Assembly (NCBI RefSeq): GCF_004365175.1
Contig: NZ_SOCE01000001.1
Coordinates: 5,427,098 to 5,491,097, forward strand
Origin: Kribbella voronezhensis
GTDB lineage: Bacteria; Actinomycetota; Actinomycetes; Propionibacteriales; Kribbellaceae
Reading direction: 5' to 3'
DNA length: 64,000 nt
Positions 57,942 to 64,000 of the stretch are shown here, piece after piece. The notes below the pieces were generated by a model. That model made no database searches. It saw nothing but the letters and a program-made list of their open reading frames with translations, and was not told the DNA's origin. The position numbers and the translations under genes are program-made. Position 1 is the first letter of the stretch, and every line of letters begins with the position of its first letter.

Positions 57942-58373
57942 CACAACCCCACCCACACAGCTGCTACGTCACTGCTCCCCACCCCAGCTACTGGCTCCTA
58001 CGTCGCCCTCCGCTGCCTCGCTCGAGGACCTGCTCCCACCCTCGCCGACCCCGCCCACGCCGGTTCCTACGTCGCCGCTCCCCGCCCCCTGCGAGCTCGC
58101 GTGCTGACTCCGCCCACGCGGCTCCTCCGTCGCATTCAGTTGCCTCGCACAACGCGTGCCCCGGTCGATCGACTGAGTCGACCACCGTCGTTGCTACCGG
58201 GCGCCGGAGTGGTCAGCTCCGAGCGGCAGGCGTTCGTCGGGCATCCCTCGGCTGAGGCGCTACGAGAGCGGTCGTCCCCGGCGCCACCGCGGATGCGCGG
58301 TACTGGGTTTGCCTCGCCTACCGTGCATCGCGGCCGGTGGTGGGCGGGTACAGGAGTCGAGCCGCGGGTGCAG
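57942..58373. other. 432-base non-coding gap carrying degenerate repeats
   Basis: The left half (57952-58140) holds degenerate copies of the dispersed 3'-flank element. The right half shows no repeats or clear features. Short frames exist but look like chance. The two flanking genes converge. Confidence 0.6.
57952..58140. repeat. dispersed 3'-flank element, cluster of four degenerate copies
   Basis: Copies lie at about 57952-57985, 57986-58020, 58052-58089 and 58112-58140. Copies 2 and 3 both contain TCCTACGTCGCC (57996-58007, 58065-58076), identical to the complement of 1459-1470. The flanks CCCACGC and GCTCCCxCCC recur. The cluster starts 10 bases past the phosphatase stop and has the same orientation relative to that gene as copies A and B have to theirs. 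Confidence 0.65.
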
Positions 58374-58940
58374 TCAGGGCGCTATCAGGTCGATCAGGAG
58401 GTCGATGCGTTCCTCGTGGTGGGTGGGGCGGAGGCGGTGGCCTTGGGTGAGGGTGGCGAGGCCGTGGAGGGAGCTCCAGAAGAGTTCGGTGAGGGCTTCG
58501 TGTTCTGCGCCGGCGAAGGGTTCGGTGGCCTGGTGGAAGGCGTCGAATGCGGCTCTCAAGGGTGCTGGGGTTTCGTTGGTGCCGAAGGTCAGGTCCGTGC
58601 GGCGGACGAACATCGCGTCGTACAGGGCCGGGTGGTCGGCGGCGAACCCGAGGTAGCTGCGGGCGATTCGTCGGAGTGCGTCGGGGGGAGACGCTGCGCC
58701 CGAGACGGCTTCGCGTAGTACGGCTGCCAGTTCTTCGAAGCCTTCCAGGGCGACCGTGGCGGCGATGGCGTCCATGTTCTTGAAGTGGCTGTAGAGGACG
58801 GGCTGGCTGTACTCCACCTTCTCGGCCAGCTTGCGGGTGGTGACCGCGTCCCAGCCCTCTGCCTCGGCCAGCTCTCGCGCCGCACCGACGATCAGCCGGC
58901 CGCGTTCGGCCCGTTCCCGGTCTTTCCGTGACTCCACCAT
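58374..58940 (-). CDS. TetR family transcriptional regulator
   Basis: The 188-residue regulator has an N-terminal TetR HTH (RLIVGAARELAEAEGWDAVT, then RKLAEKVEYSQPVLYSHFKN) and a TetR_C-type ligand domain with FEELAAVLREAVSGA and LTELFWSSLHGLATLTQGH. The ATG at 58940 is preferred over a longer frame from 58967 that runs into an operator palindrome. It is divergent from a DUF4267 gene, and two perfect inverted repeats lie between them, so it likely represses both. Confidence 0.92.
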   Translation of the reverse strand: MVESRKDRERAERGRLIVGAARELAEAEGWDAVTTRKLAEKVEYSQPVLYSHFKNMDAIAATVALEGFEELAAVLREAVSGAASPPDALRRIARSYLGFAADHPALYDAMFVRRTDLTFGTNETPAPLRAAFDAFHQATEPFAGAEHEALTELFWSSLHGLATLTQGHRLRPTHHEERIDLLIDLIAP

Positions 58941-58950
58941 GGTCTCGAAT

Positions 58951-59014
58951 CTAGCAGCGCTAGACAATCTAGCGCTACTTCAGCTAGCGTTGATCGAAAT
59001 ACTAGCAACGCTAG
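58951..59014. promoter_or_regulatory. paired TetR operators (CTAGC-N3-GCTAG)
   Basis: CTAGCAGCGCTAG (58951-58963) and CTAGCAACGCTAG (59002-59014) are 5-3-5 inverted repeats, 51 bases apart. A further imperfect set, CTAGCGCTA and CTAGCG, lies between them (about 58969-58989). One operator sits beside each divergent start, fitting dual repression by the TetR-type protein. Confidence 0.8.
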
Positions 59015-59029
59015 AAATTGGAGCTGAAG

Positions 59030-59476
59030 ATGTCCCTGCGTCGTTTCACCACAATCCTGACCGTCGCCCTCGCGCTCTTCCCGATGTCGTTCGGTCTGCA
59101 ATACATCTTCGACGGGGCCGGTGCTGCGAGCGGTTTCGGGATCAACCCTTGGCCGACCGGCGTGGCGGCGGGCTACTTCCCTGTCAAGGGGGTCCGTGAC
59201 GTGGCCCTCGGCGTGATCCTGCTGGTGCTGTTCGTCGCCGGCGAGCGACGCGCGACCGCGATCGCGATGGCGATCGCCACCCTCATCCCGATCGTCGACA
59301 TGATCACTGTTCTCACTCACGGCGGCTCGGTCGCAACGGCCCTCGGCATCCACGGCCTGACGGCGGCCGTTGTCGCGATCGACGCCTACCTGCTGTTCCG
59401 CCTCAACCGGTCCGAAGCGGCACCGATCGCCCCGAAGCCCCAGACGTCACCCGCGAACGAGCACACACCTCGGTGA
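59030..59476 (+). CDS. DUF4267 small membrane protein
   Basis: The 148-residue protein starts MSLRRFTTILTVALALFPMS and has four hydrophobic segments, including the conserved GINPWPTGVAAGYFPVKGVRD loop and DVALGVILLVLFVAGERRAT. This matches DUF4267, a family of unknown function that is repeatedly next to TetR regulators. ATG at 59030 follows GGAG; a TTG at 59018 is unlikely. It is probably induced when the divergent TetR-type repressor is released. Confidence 0.9.
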   Translation: MSLRRFTTILTVALALFPMSFGLQYIFDGAGAASGFGINPWPTGVAAGYFPVKGVRDVALGVILLVLFVAGERRATAIAMAIATLIPIVDMITVLTHGGSVATALGIHGLTAAVVAIDAYLLFRLNRSEAAPIAPKPQTSPANEHTPR

Positions 59477-59490
59477 GCGGCCCCGCACTG

Positions 59491-59534
59491 AGCAGGCTGC
59501 TTGCGATGTTCCTACGGGAGCCGATAAGCCTGCT
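59491..59534 (+). terminator. inverted repeat downstream of the DUF4267 gene
   Basis: AGCAGGCT (59491-59498) and AGCCTGCT (59527-59534) are perfect 8-base arms around a 28-base loop, 15 bases past the stop. The loop is long for a classical terminator and there is no T-run, so it may instead belong to the leader of the small lipoprotein gene that follows. Confidence 0.4.
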
Positions 59535-59545
59535 ACTTCTCCCGA

Positions 59546-59827
59546 ATGCTGCTCGTAGTGGTACTGGTGTTGCTTGTGGTCGGGTGTACGGACGTGGTCG
59601 CCTGCAAGCCGTGTGGGCCGCCGGTGGTGATGGATGTGAGTTCGGGTCCGAGGTCGACTCGGTGCGGGTGCCTTGCGTCCGATCAGATCAACGTTCTGAG
59701 CCTCAGACGTCCTAGCGGGAAAGGCTGCGACTGTGGCGAGCAGGTCGACCTGATCCCGCAGGCCGACGGGACGTTGGTCACCCGGCGAGACCTCGCCGGG
59801 TCCGCGTCGTCGCCGTCAGCCCGCTGA
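59546..59827 (+). CDS. small cysteine-rich putative lipoprotein
   Basis: The 93-residue frame begins MLLVVVLVLLVVGCTDVVAC, a hydrophobic segment ending in a lipobox-like LVVGC, followed by a cysteine-rich region (CKPCGPP, CGC, CDCGEQVD). The signal lacks the usual basic n-region and no strong ribosome site precedes the ATG, so the gene is likely but not certain. If real, it would be a lipid-anchored surface protein with several free or disulfide cysteines. The last 12 bases overlap the end of the convergent GNAT gene. No family is recognised. Confidence 0.5.
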   Translation: MLLVVVLVLLVVGCTDVVACKPCGPPVVMDVSSGPRSTRCGCLASDQINVLSLRRPSGKGCDCGEQVDLIPQADGTLVTRRDLAGSASSPSAR

Positions 59828-60601
59828 CCACTCGTAAAGCTCGATCGTGCAGTACTCGCGGAAGCCGAGTCCGGCGTACACGGGACGTCCTGCCGAGGAC
59901 GAGCCCAGTACGCCGTACGCGATGCCGGAGTCGCGGGCCTCGCACAACGCGGCGTGGGTGATGGCGGCGCCGATTCCGCGGCGGCGGGCTTCGGGGACGG
60001 TCATCACGAAGTAGACGCCCGCGACGCCGGCCGCGAGGAAGACGGTGGTCGTCGCGACCGGTTCACCGTCCAGCCAGCCGAGGTAGTGCCGCCAGGGGTC
60101 GCCGTAGCCTTCGCGCCGGTAGATCTCCGCCACCCAACGGGCCTCCTTCTCGCCCTCCCCGAAGCCGCGCGCCAACGTCGCCTGCCAGACACCGAGATCC
60201 GAGTCGTCCTCAACCCGAGTGATCCGTAGATCATCAAGCGGGCGGGGAGAAACCAGCTGGGTGAGCTCGACCGCCATCCCCGGCTCGCTTCCATCGGCCG
60301 TGAAGCCGGCCCTCACCAGCCGCTCGCCGAGATCCGCCGGTCGCATCGACGGCCCGACATGCCAGGTCCCGGGCACTCTGTGGGAGTTCATCAACCGCAG
60401 CGACTCGGTGATCGCCAAATCCGCTGTCTCAGTTGACAAGTCGGCCTCGACCACAGCGTTGTGATAGTCGAGCGGTGACCCACCGATACTCCACCGTACC
60501 CCGCCGGTCTCCCGCTGCTCGCCACCACCGACCGCGCCCATCCGCATCAACAGCTCAGCAGCGTTGCCCTCGATCGCCCGCACCACCTCAGCCGCATCCA
60601 T
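59816..60601 (-). CDS. GNAT family N-acetyltransferase
   Basis: The 261-residue protein has a C-terminal GNAT fold: YFVMTVPEARRRGIGAAITHAAL (motif A), ARDSGIAYGVLGSSSAGRPVYAGLGFRE (motif B, in two parts) and a final EYCTIELYEW strand. The N-terminal 130 residues form a divergent half that may be a degenerate second GNAT domain. The ATG at 60601 is preferred over 60622. Substrate unknown. Its start is close to the end of the NmrA-like gene, so the two may share a message. Confidence 0.88.
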   Translation of the reverse strand: MDAAEVVRAIEGNAAELLMRMGAVGGGEQRETGGVRWSIGGSPLDYHNAVVEADLSTETADLAITESLRLMNSHRVPGTWHVGPSMRPADLGERLVRAGFTADGSEPGMAVELTQLVSPRPLDDLRITRVEDDSDLGVWQATLARGFGEGEKEARWVAEIYRREGYGDPWRHYLGWLDGEPVATTTVFLAAGVAGVYFVMTVPEARRRGIGAAITHAALCEARDSGIAYGVLGSSSAGRPVYAGLGFREYCTIELYEWSAG

Positions 60602-60618
60602 CCAGCCAGTGTCACCGA

Positions 60619-61455
60619 TCACGCGAAGGCGGCGCGATGGGTTTCCAGCCAGGCGCGGAAGGTGCCGGGTGGCCGGCCGAGCACTCGCTCGATGTCAGTG
60701 GTGAGGGTTTCGGCGCCCCCAGTGCGGATCAGTTCGGCGCCTCGAAGCGCCACTGTCACCACCGCCTCGTGAAAGCCCGCGGCGAGCATCTGCTCCTCGG
60801 CGATCGACGGCGGTACGTCGACCACGTCGACCTCGCGCCGTAGTACGGCGGACAGTCGCGCCGCCTGGTCGGAGACGCTGAGCAATTCGGGGCCCGTCAG
60901 CGTGAGCACCTCGCCGTCGTACGAGCCAAGCGGGAGCGTCTCGACGGCAACAGCCGCCACATCGCGGGGATCCACGAAGCCGTGTCGGCCGGAGCCGGTC
61001 AGATTGGGTACCGGCTGACCGGCCCGCACCGCCGACGCCCAGCGCAGCGCGTTCGAGGCAAACCCCGCAGGCCGCAGAATCGTCCACGCCAGTCCACTGT
61101 CGCGAACTGCCTGCTCACCGGCGACATGCCAACTTCCGGGCAACTTCTCGTCCGAGCCGCCGATCGCGGACAGCTTGACGATCTTCCGTACGCCGGCCGC
61201 GCTCGCCGCCCGCACCATCGCCCGGTCATGCTCCGGCACCCACGGCCCAGGGGCAGTGAGCAAGAACACCGATTCGACCCCGTCAACGGCTTCCGCCAAC
61301 GACTCAGGCTTCTCCAAATCCCCTTGTACTACGGGAACCGGCAACCCGACAGCGCCCGGAGTACGTGTCATCGCACGGACCCTATTGCCGTGAGCAACCA
61401 ATTGCCGGACTACTTCGCTACCGATGGTGCCACTCGCACCCGTGATCAAGAACAT
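60619..61455 (-). CDS. NmrA-like NAD(P)H-binding protein (atypical SDR)
   Basis: The 278-residue Rossmann protein has ITGASGTIGSEVVRQLVAHG, DLEKPESLAEAVDGVESVFL and the family segment VKLSAIGGSDEKLPGSWHVAGEQ, with no YxxxK catalytic pair. The C-terminus ends GRPPGTFRAWLETHRAAFA, typical of the NAD(P)H-binding (NmrA/QOR2-like) branch, which acts as redox sensor or quinone reductase. The ATG at 61455 fits the family. It is divergent from an AraC-type regulator gene (86 bases), a likely controller. Confidence 0.92.
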   Translation of the reverse strand: MFLITGASGTIGSEVVRQLVAHGNRVRAMTRTPGAVGLPVPVVQGDLEKPESLAEAVDGVESVFLLTAPGPWVPEHDRAMVRAASAAGVRKIVKLSAIGGSDEKLPGSWHVAGEQAVRDSGLAWTILRPAGFASNALRWASAVRAGQPVPNLTGSGRHGFVDPRDVAAVAVETLPLGSYDGEVLTLTGPELLSVSDQAARLSAVLRREVDVVDVPPSIAEEQMLAAGFHEAVVTVALRGAELIRTGGAETLTTDIERVLGRPPGTFRAWLETHRAAFA

Positions 61456-61540
61456 GGCGCCACTGTGGTCGACCAGAAGCCCCCAAGAATAGGAACTTTC
61501 GGTACTACGCAGGCCGCCGGCGACTGGCTACGCTCGGCAG

Positions 61541-62269
61541 ATGACCCCATGGATCGAGGAGGTCGGCGTCCAGTACGACGACGGCTCCACCGCCGGCGAC
61601 TCGCAGGTCCTCGTGCTCCCGCCGGATCCGGCCACCACGGTCGTCTGGCGGATGACAGCCGCGGGCGACTCCGACGTACTCGTGACCGGCCCGCGCACCA
61701 AGGCGTCGTACCAGGCGAAGAAGAAATTGCCGGCTTTGGTGCGATTGCGGATTCAGCCGGGGCGCGTGAGATCGCTGCTGGGCGTGGGCGGGGACGAGCT
61801 GGTCGATCGAGTGGTACCGCTGACCGAGCTGTGGGGGAGTGCAGCCACGTCGCTGGCCGCCGAGCTGACCGAGCATCGAGACGATCCCGACCGCGCAGTG
61901 GACCTGCTCGCACGGCAGCTGGCTGCGAAGGCGCCGGATCGGCAGGGTCGGTCGGGGCGCTCGGAGCTCGTCCTTGCGGCTATCGAGGAGTTGTCGGCGG
62001 GTGCCCGGGTCGCGCAGGCAGCCGGTCGTGCGGGTGTGAGCGAGCGGTACCTGCGCCGCGTGTTCATCGAGGCGGTGGGTCTCTCGCCGAAGCATTTCGC
62101 CCGGATCAACCGCGTGCGGAGCGTGCTCGGGCGAGCCGGCTCCTGGTCGAGGATCGCGACGGAGGCCGGGTACTTCGATCAGTCGCATCTCGTCGCCGAG
62201 TTCCGCAGCATCATGCGCGTGACGCCGGCAGCCTTCGCCGCCGGCCGCGTCCCGGTCACCACCTGCTGA
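61541..62269 (+). CDS. AraC family transcriptional regulator
   Basis: The 242-residue regulator has an N-terminal DUF6597-like sensor half (MTPWIEEVGVQYDDGSTAGDSQ, then GPRTKASYQAKKKLPALVRLR) and a C-terminal AraC HTH pair (ARVAQAAGRAGVSERYLRRVFIEAVGLSPK, split over 165-195; RIATEAGYFDQSHLVAEF). The gene is divergent from the NmrA-like gene, so it probably controls that gene. Its stop codon lies in the first unit of the 23-base tandem array that follows, so the C-terminus may have been set by that array. Confidence 0.9.
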   Translation: MTPWIEEVGVQYDDGSTAGDSQVLVLPPDPATTVVWRMTAAGDSDVLVTGPRTKASYQAKKKLPALVRLRIQPGRVRSLLGVGGDELVDRVVPLTELWGSAATSLAAELTEHRDDPDRAVDLLARQLAAKAPDRQGRSGRSELVLAAIEELSAGARVAQAAGRAGVSERYLRRVFIEAVGLSPKHFARINRVRSVLGRAGSWSRIATEAGYFDQSHLVAEFRSIMRVTPAAFAAGRVPVTTC

Positions 62270-62406
62270 ACCCCAGCCGAGCAACCCGCTGAACCCAGCC
62301 AAGCAAACCGCTGAACCCCAGCCAAGCAACCCGCTCAACCCCCAGCCGAGCAACCTGCTAAACCCCCAGCCAGGCAACCCGCTCAACCCAATCCAGCAAT
62401 CTGCGG
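62266..62406. repeat. 23-bp tandem repeat array at the 3' end of the AraC-type gene
   Basis: About six copies of a unit such as CTGAACCCCAGCCGAGCAACCCG start at 62266, 62289, 62311, 62334, 62358 and 62382 (22-24 bases each). The first unit includes the TGA of the AraC-type gene; the array ends three bases before the stop of the convergent NUDIX gene. Units vary at a few positions, so it is not recent. Confidence 0.85.
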
Positions 62407-62409
62407 GCC

Positions 62410-62814
62410 TCAGCCGGGGAGGGCGTTCCATTGGGCGAGGGTGGAGGCCAGGAGCGTGGTCGTAGGAAGGTTCTCGAATTCCTCCCGGCTGACGAACTTG
62501 GCGGCTGAGGCGTCGTCGCCCGCCGTCAGTACGCCGCCCACAGGGACCGCCTCGTAGTCGCGGATCACATAGAGGCGACCACCTGGAGCATCGCGTTCCA
62601 CCTCGCCGACCAACGAACCGACCTCGACCGCGAGGCCGGTTTCCTCCGCGACTTCGCGGGTCAGCGCCGTCGAGTCGTCCTCGCCCGGCTCGACCCGCCC
62701 ACCGGGCAGCGACCAGAGCCCGCGACCCGGCTCGTTGGCGCGCTGGACGAGCAGCAACCGGTGCTCGTCGTCGTACACGAGAGCCCCGACACACTCGACG
62801 CGGTCGCCATCCAT
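62410..62814 (-). CDS. NUDIX hydrolase
   Basis: The 134-residue enzyme has an intact NUDIX box (GGRVEPGEDDSTALTREVAE then ETGL), with VYDDEHRLLLVQRANEPGRG before it. It hydrolyses a nucleoside diphosphate linked to another group using divalent metal; the exact substrate is unknown. The ATG at 62814 is preferred over one at 62826. It lies directly against the 23-base tandem array at its 3' end. Confidence 0.92.
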   Translation of the reverse strand: MDGDRVECVGALVYDDEHRLLLVQRANEPGRGLWSLPGGRVEPGEDDSTALTREVAEETGLAVEVGSLVGEVERDAPGGRLYVIRDYEAVPVGGVLTAGDDASAAKFVSREEFENLPTTTLLASTLAQWNALPG

Positions 62815-62894
62815 GTGGAGAACCATAAGAGCAAGCGCCGGACACCGATAGCATCACTGCTGACAGTTGTCCAGAGAAAGGATCCCGATCGCTC

Positions 62895-63776
62895 GTGCGC
62901 ATCGACCTGCACACCCATTCGAACCGCTCGGACGGCACCGATCCGGTCGACGTCCTGATCGCGCGTGCGAAGCGGGACGGCCTAGACGTGATCGCGCTCA
63001 CCGATCACGACACGGCCGACGGCTGGGCCGAGGGTCGCCGGGCCGCGGAGGACCTCGCGGTCGGTTTCGTCCCCGGGATCGAGATCTCCTGCAAGCTCAA
63101 CGGCATCAGCGTCCACCTCCTCGGGTACCTGCTGGATCCGTCATACGAGCCGCTGGCGCGCGAGCTCGCCACGGTCCGTGACGGGCGCACCGACCGGATT
63201 CCCTCGATCGTCGCCCGGATCAACGCACTCGGTGTGGACCTCACCGTCGACGAGGTGCTGGCCCAGGCAACCGGTACGCCGTCCGTCGGCCGGCCGCATG
63301 TCGCCGACGCGCTGGTTGCCAAGGGCACGGTCGCCGACCGCGGGGAGGCGTTCGACCGGTTCCTCGCCGACGGCCGTCCCGGGCACGTCTCGCACTACGC
63401 GATCGACCCGGGCCGCGCGATCGACCTCGTCCGCGAGGCCGGCGGTGTGCCGGTGATCGCGCATCCGTGGGGCAGGTCCAGTCACAAGGTGATCACCGAG
63501 GAGACGATCGCGCGATTCGTCACCGACCACGGTCTGGCCGGGATCGAGGTCGACCATCAGGACCACTCACCCGCGTCTCGGGTCGCCCTGCGCGCGATCG
63601 CGCAGAACCTGGGCATCATCTACACCGGCTCCAGCGACCACCACGGCGCCGGCAAGATCGACCACGAGCTGGGAGTGAACAGCACCGAGCCCGAGCAGTT
63701 CGAGGCGCTGCTCGAGGTCGCCAAGACGAACGCCGCGGCCGCCGACGCGACCGTGCCCGAGGCCTACCTGCCGTGA
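62895..63776 (+). CDS. PHP-domain phosphoesterase (RNase AM/TrpH-like)
   Basis: The 293-residue protein has all PHP metal-site motifs: DLHTHSNRSDGTD, ALTDHDT, PGIEISC, VIAHPWG and SSDHHG. It belongs to the TrpH/RNase AM group, which removes 5' nucleotides or hydrolyses 3',5'-bisnucleotides with three metal ions. GTG at 62895, with GAAAGGAT upstream. Its TGA overlaps the GTG of the marC gene by four bases, an association often seen in actinobacteria. Confidence 0.92.
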   Translation: MRIDLHTHSNRSDGTDPVDVLIARAKRDGLDVIALTDHDTADGWAEGRRAAEDLAVGFVPGIEISCKLNGISVHLLGYLLDPSYEPLARELATVRDGRTDRIPSIVARINALGVDLTVDEVLAQATGTPSVGRPHVADALVAKGTVADRGEAFDRFLADGRPGHVSHYAIDPGRAIDLVREAGGVPVIAHPWGRSSHKVITEETIARFVTDHGLAGIEVDHQDHSPASRVALRAIAQNLGIIYTGSSDHHGAGKIDHELGVNSTEPEQFEALLEVAKTNAAAADATVPEAYLP

Positions 63777-64000
63777 ACAGCATCATCAACATCTCGTTGC
63801 TCAGCTCGGTCTTCGTCACGCTCTTCGTGATCATGGATCCACCCGGCACCGTGCCGGTCTTCATCTCACTGACGGCCGGCCAGTCGCGCGCGGTCCGGAA
63901 GAAGGCGGCCTGGCAGGCGGTCCTGGTCGCCTTCGGCGTGATCGTGGTGTTCGCCGCCTTCGGCCAGCAGATCCTGCAGCACCTGGGCATCACCTTGCCG
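63773..64000 (+). CDS. marC: MarC family membrane protein, truncated by window end
   Basis: The first 76 codons are present. The sequence has NISLLSSVFVTLFVIMDPPG, then VPVFISLTAGQSRAVRKKAA and a second membrane helix (VLVAFGVIVVFAAFGQQIL) followed by HLGITLP. These fit the MarC/NAAT family (DPPGxxP in the first helix). The function is unknown despite the old 'multiple antibiotic resistance' name. GTG overlaps the upstream stop (GTGA). The rest lies beyond the window. Confidence 0.88.
   Translation, partial: MNSIINISLLSSVFVTLFVIMDPPGTVPVFISLTAGQSRAVRKKAAWQAVLVAFGVIVVFAAFGQQILQHLGITLP

Noticed and set aside
62266..62406. Possible CRISPR array
   Set aside because: Units are contiguous and degenerate with no spacers, and no cas genes are present.
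61505..63001. Leftward frame with repeated GLLGWG peptides across the tandem array
   Set aside because: The repeats are only the translation of the 23-base array, and the rest is antisense to the AraC-type and PHP genes.

Overview
The window is GC-rich, densely coded actinobacterial DNA with GTG starts, four-base stop/start overlaps and strong GC bias at third codon positions. Gene content and order suggest a soil actinomycete of the Kribbella/Nocardioides type; this is inferred from gene families, not from a database search. The backbone resembles the Mycobacterium tuberculosis Rv1210-Rv1239 block as remembered: tag, a DUF3117 protein, glgM and glgC divergently arranged, an O-methyltransferase, sigE-rseA-htrA-tatB, mrp, an MgtE-N/CBS protein, corA and a general-stress membrane protein. 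Lineage-specific cassettes are inserted between these anchors.

Layout. 1-8.2 kb: DNA repair glycosylase, enoyl-CoA hydratase with PaaX regulator, DUF3117 protein, leucyl aminopeptidase, secreted lipase-like hydrolase, glycogen/maltose-1-phosphate synthase. 8.3-17.6 kb: glgC, then an almost uninterrupted kynurenine (tryptophan) catabolic operon: kynureninase, kynurenine 3-monooxygenase, 2-aminomuconate semialdehyde dehydrogenase, RidA-type deaminase, 3-hydroxyanthranilate dioxygenase, ACMS decarboxylase, a formamidase-like hydrolase and an aminotransferase. Together they would take N-formylkynurenine to 4-oxalocrotonate. 17.6-23.6 kb: Fic protein, O-methyltransferase, DeoR/SIS amino-sugar pair, MFS/CGNR pair, free-standing biotinyl protein. 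23.6-28.1 kb: envelope-stress module (sigE, anti-sigma factor, RseB-like protein, HtrA protease, TatB). 28.1-36.8 kb: TetR/membrane pair, double GNAT, Mrp, PspAB-HtpX, DUF1003, PRC-MgtE_N-CBS protein, HTH regulator. 36.9-49.6 kb: MFS, three enzymes typical of the ethylmalonyl-CoA pathway (CitE-like lyase, acyl-CoA dehydrogenase, MaoC hydratase) scattered among regulators, a receptor Ser/Thr kinase, CorA and a SARP/NB-ARC regulator. 49.6-57.2 kb: a LacI-controlled glycan-use operon (secreted PF10091-type hydrolase, ABC importer without ATPase, cytosolic GH39-like enzyme). 57.3-64 kb: small housekeeping and regulatory genes, ending in a truncated marC.

The non-coding sequence holds the least explained structure: a dispersed element placed just beyond stop codons at three loci, a 29-bp tandem triplication of a stop/start junction, a 23-bp tandem array covering the stop codon of an AraC gene, and a block of spaced 11-mers upstream of a GNAT gene. 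Two genes (an O-methyltransferase and an HTH regulator) appear to start at ATC and ATA. No rRNA, tRNA, insertion sequence, prophage or CRISPR was found.
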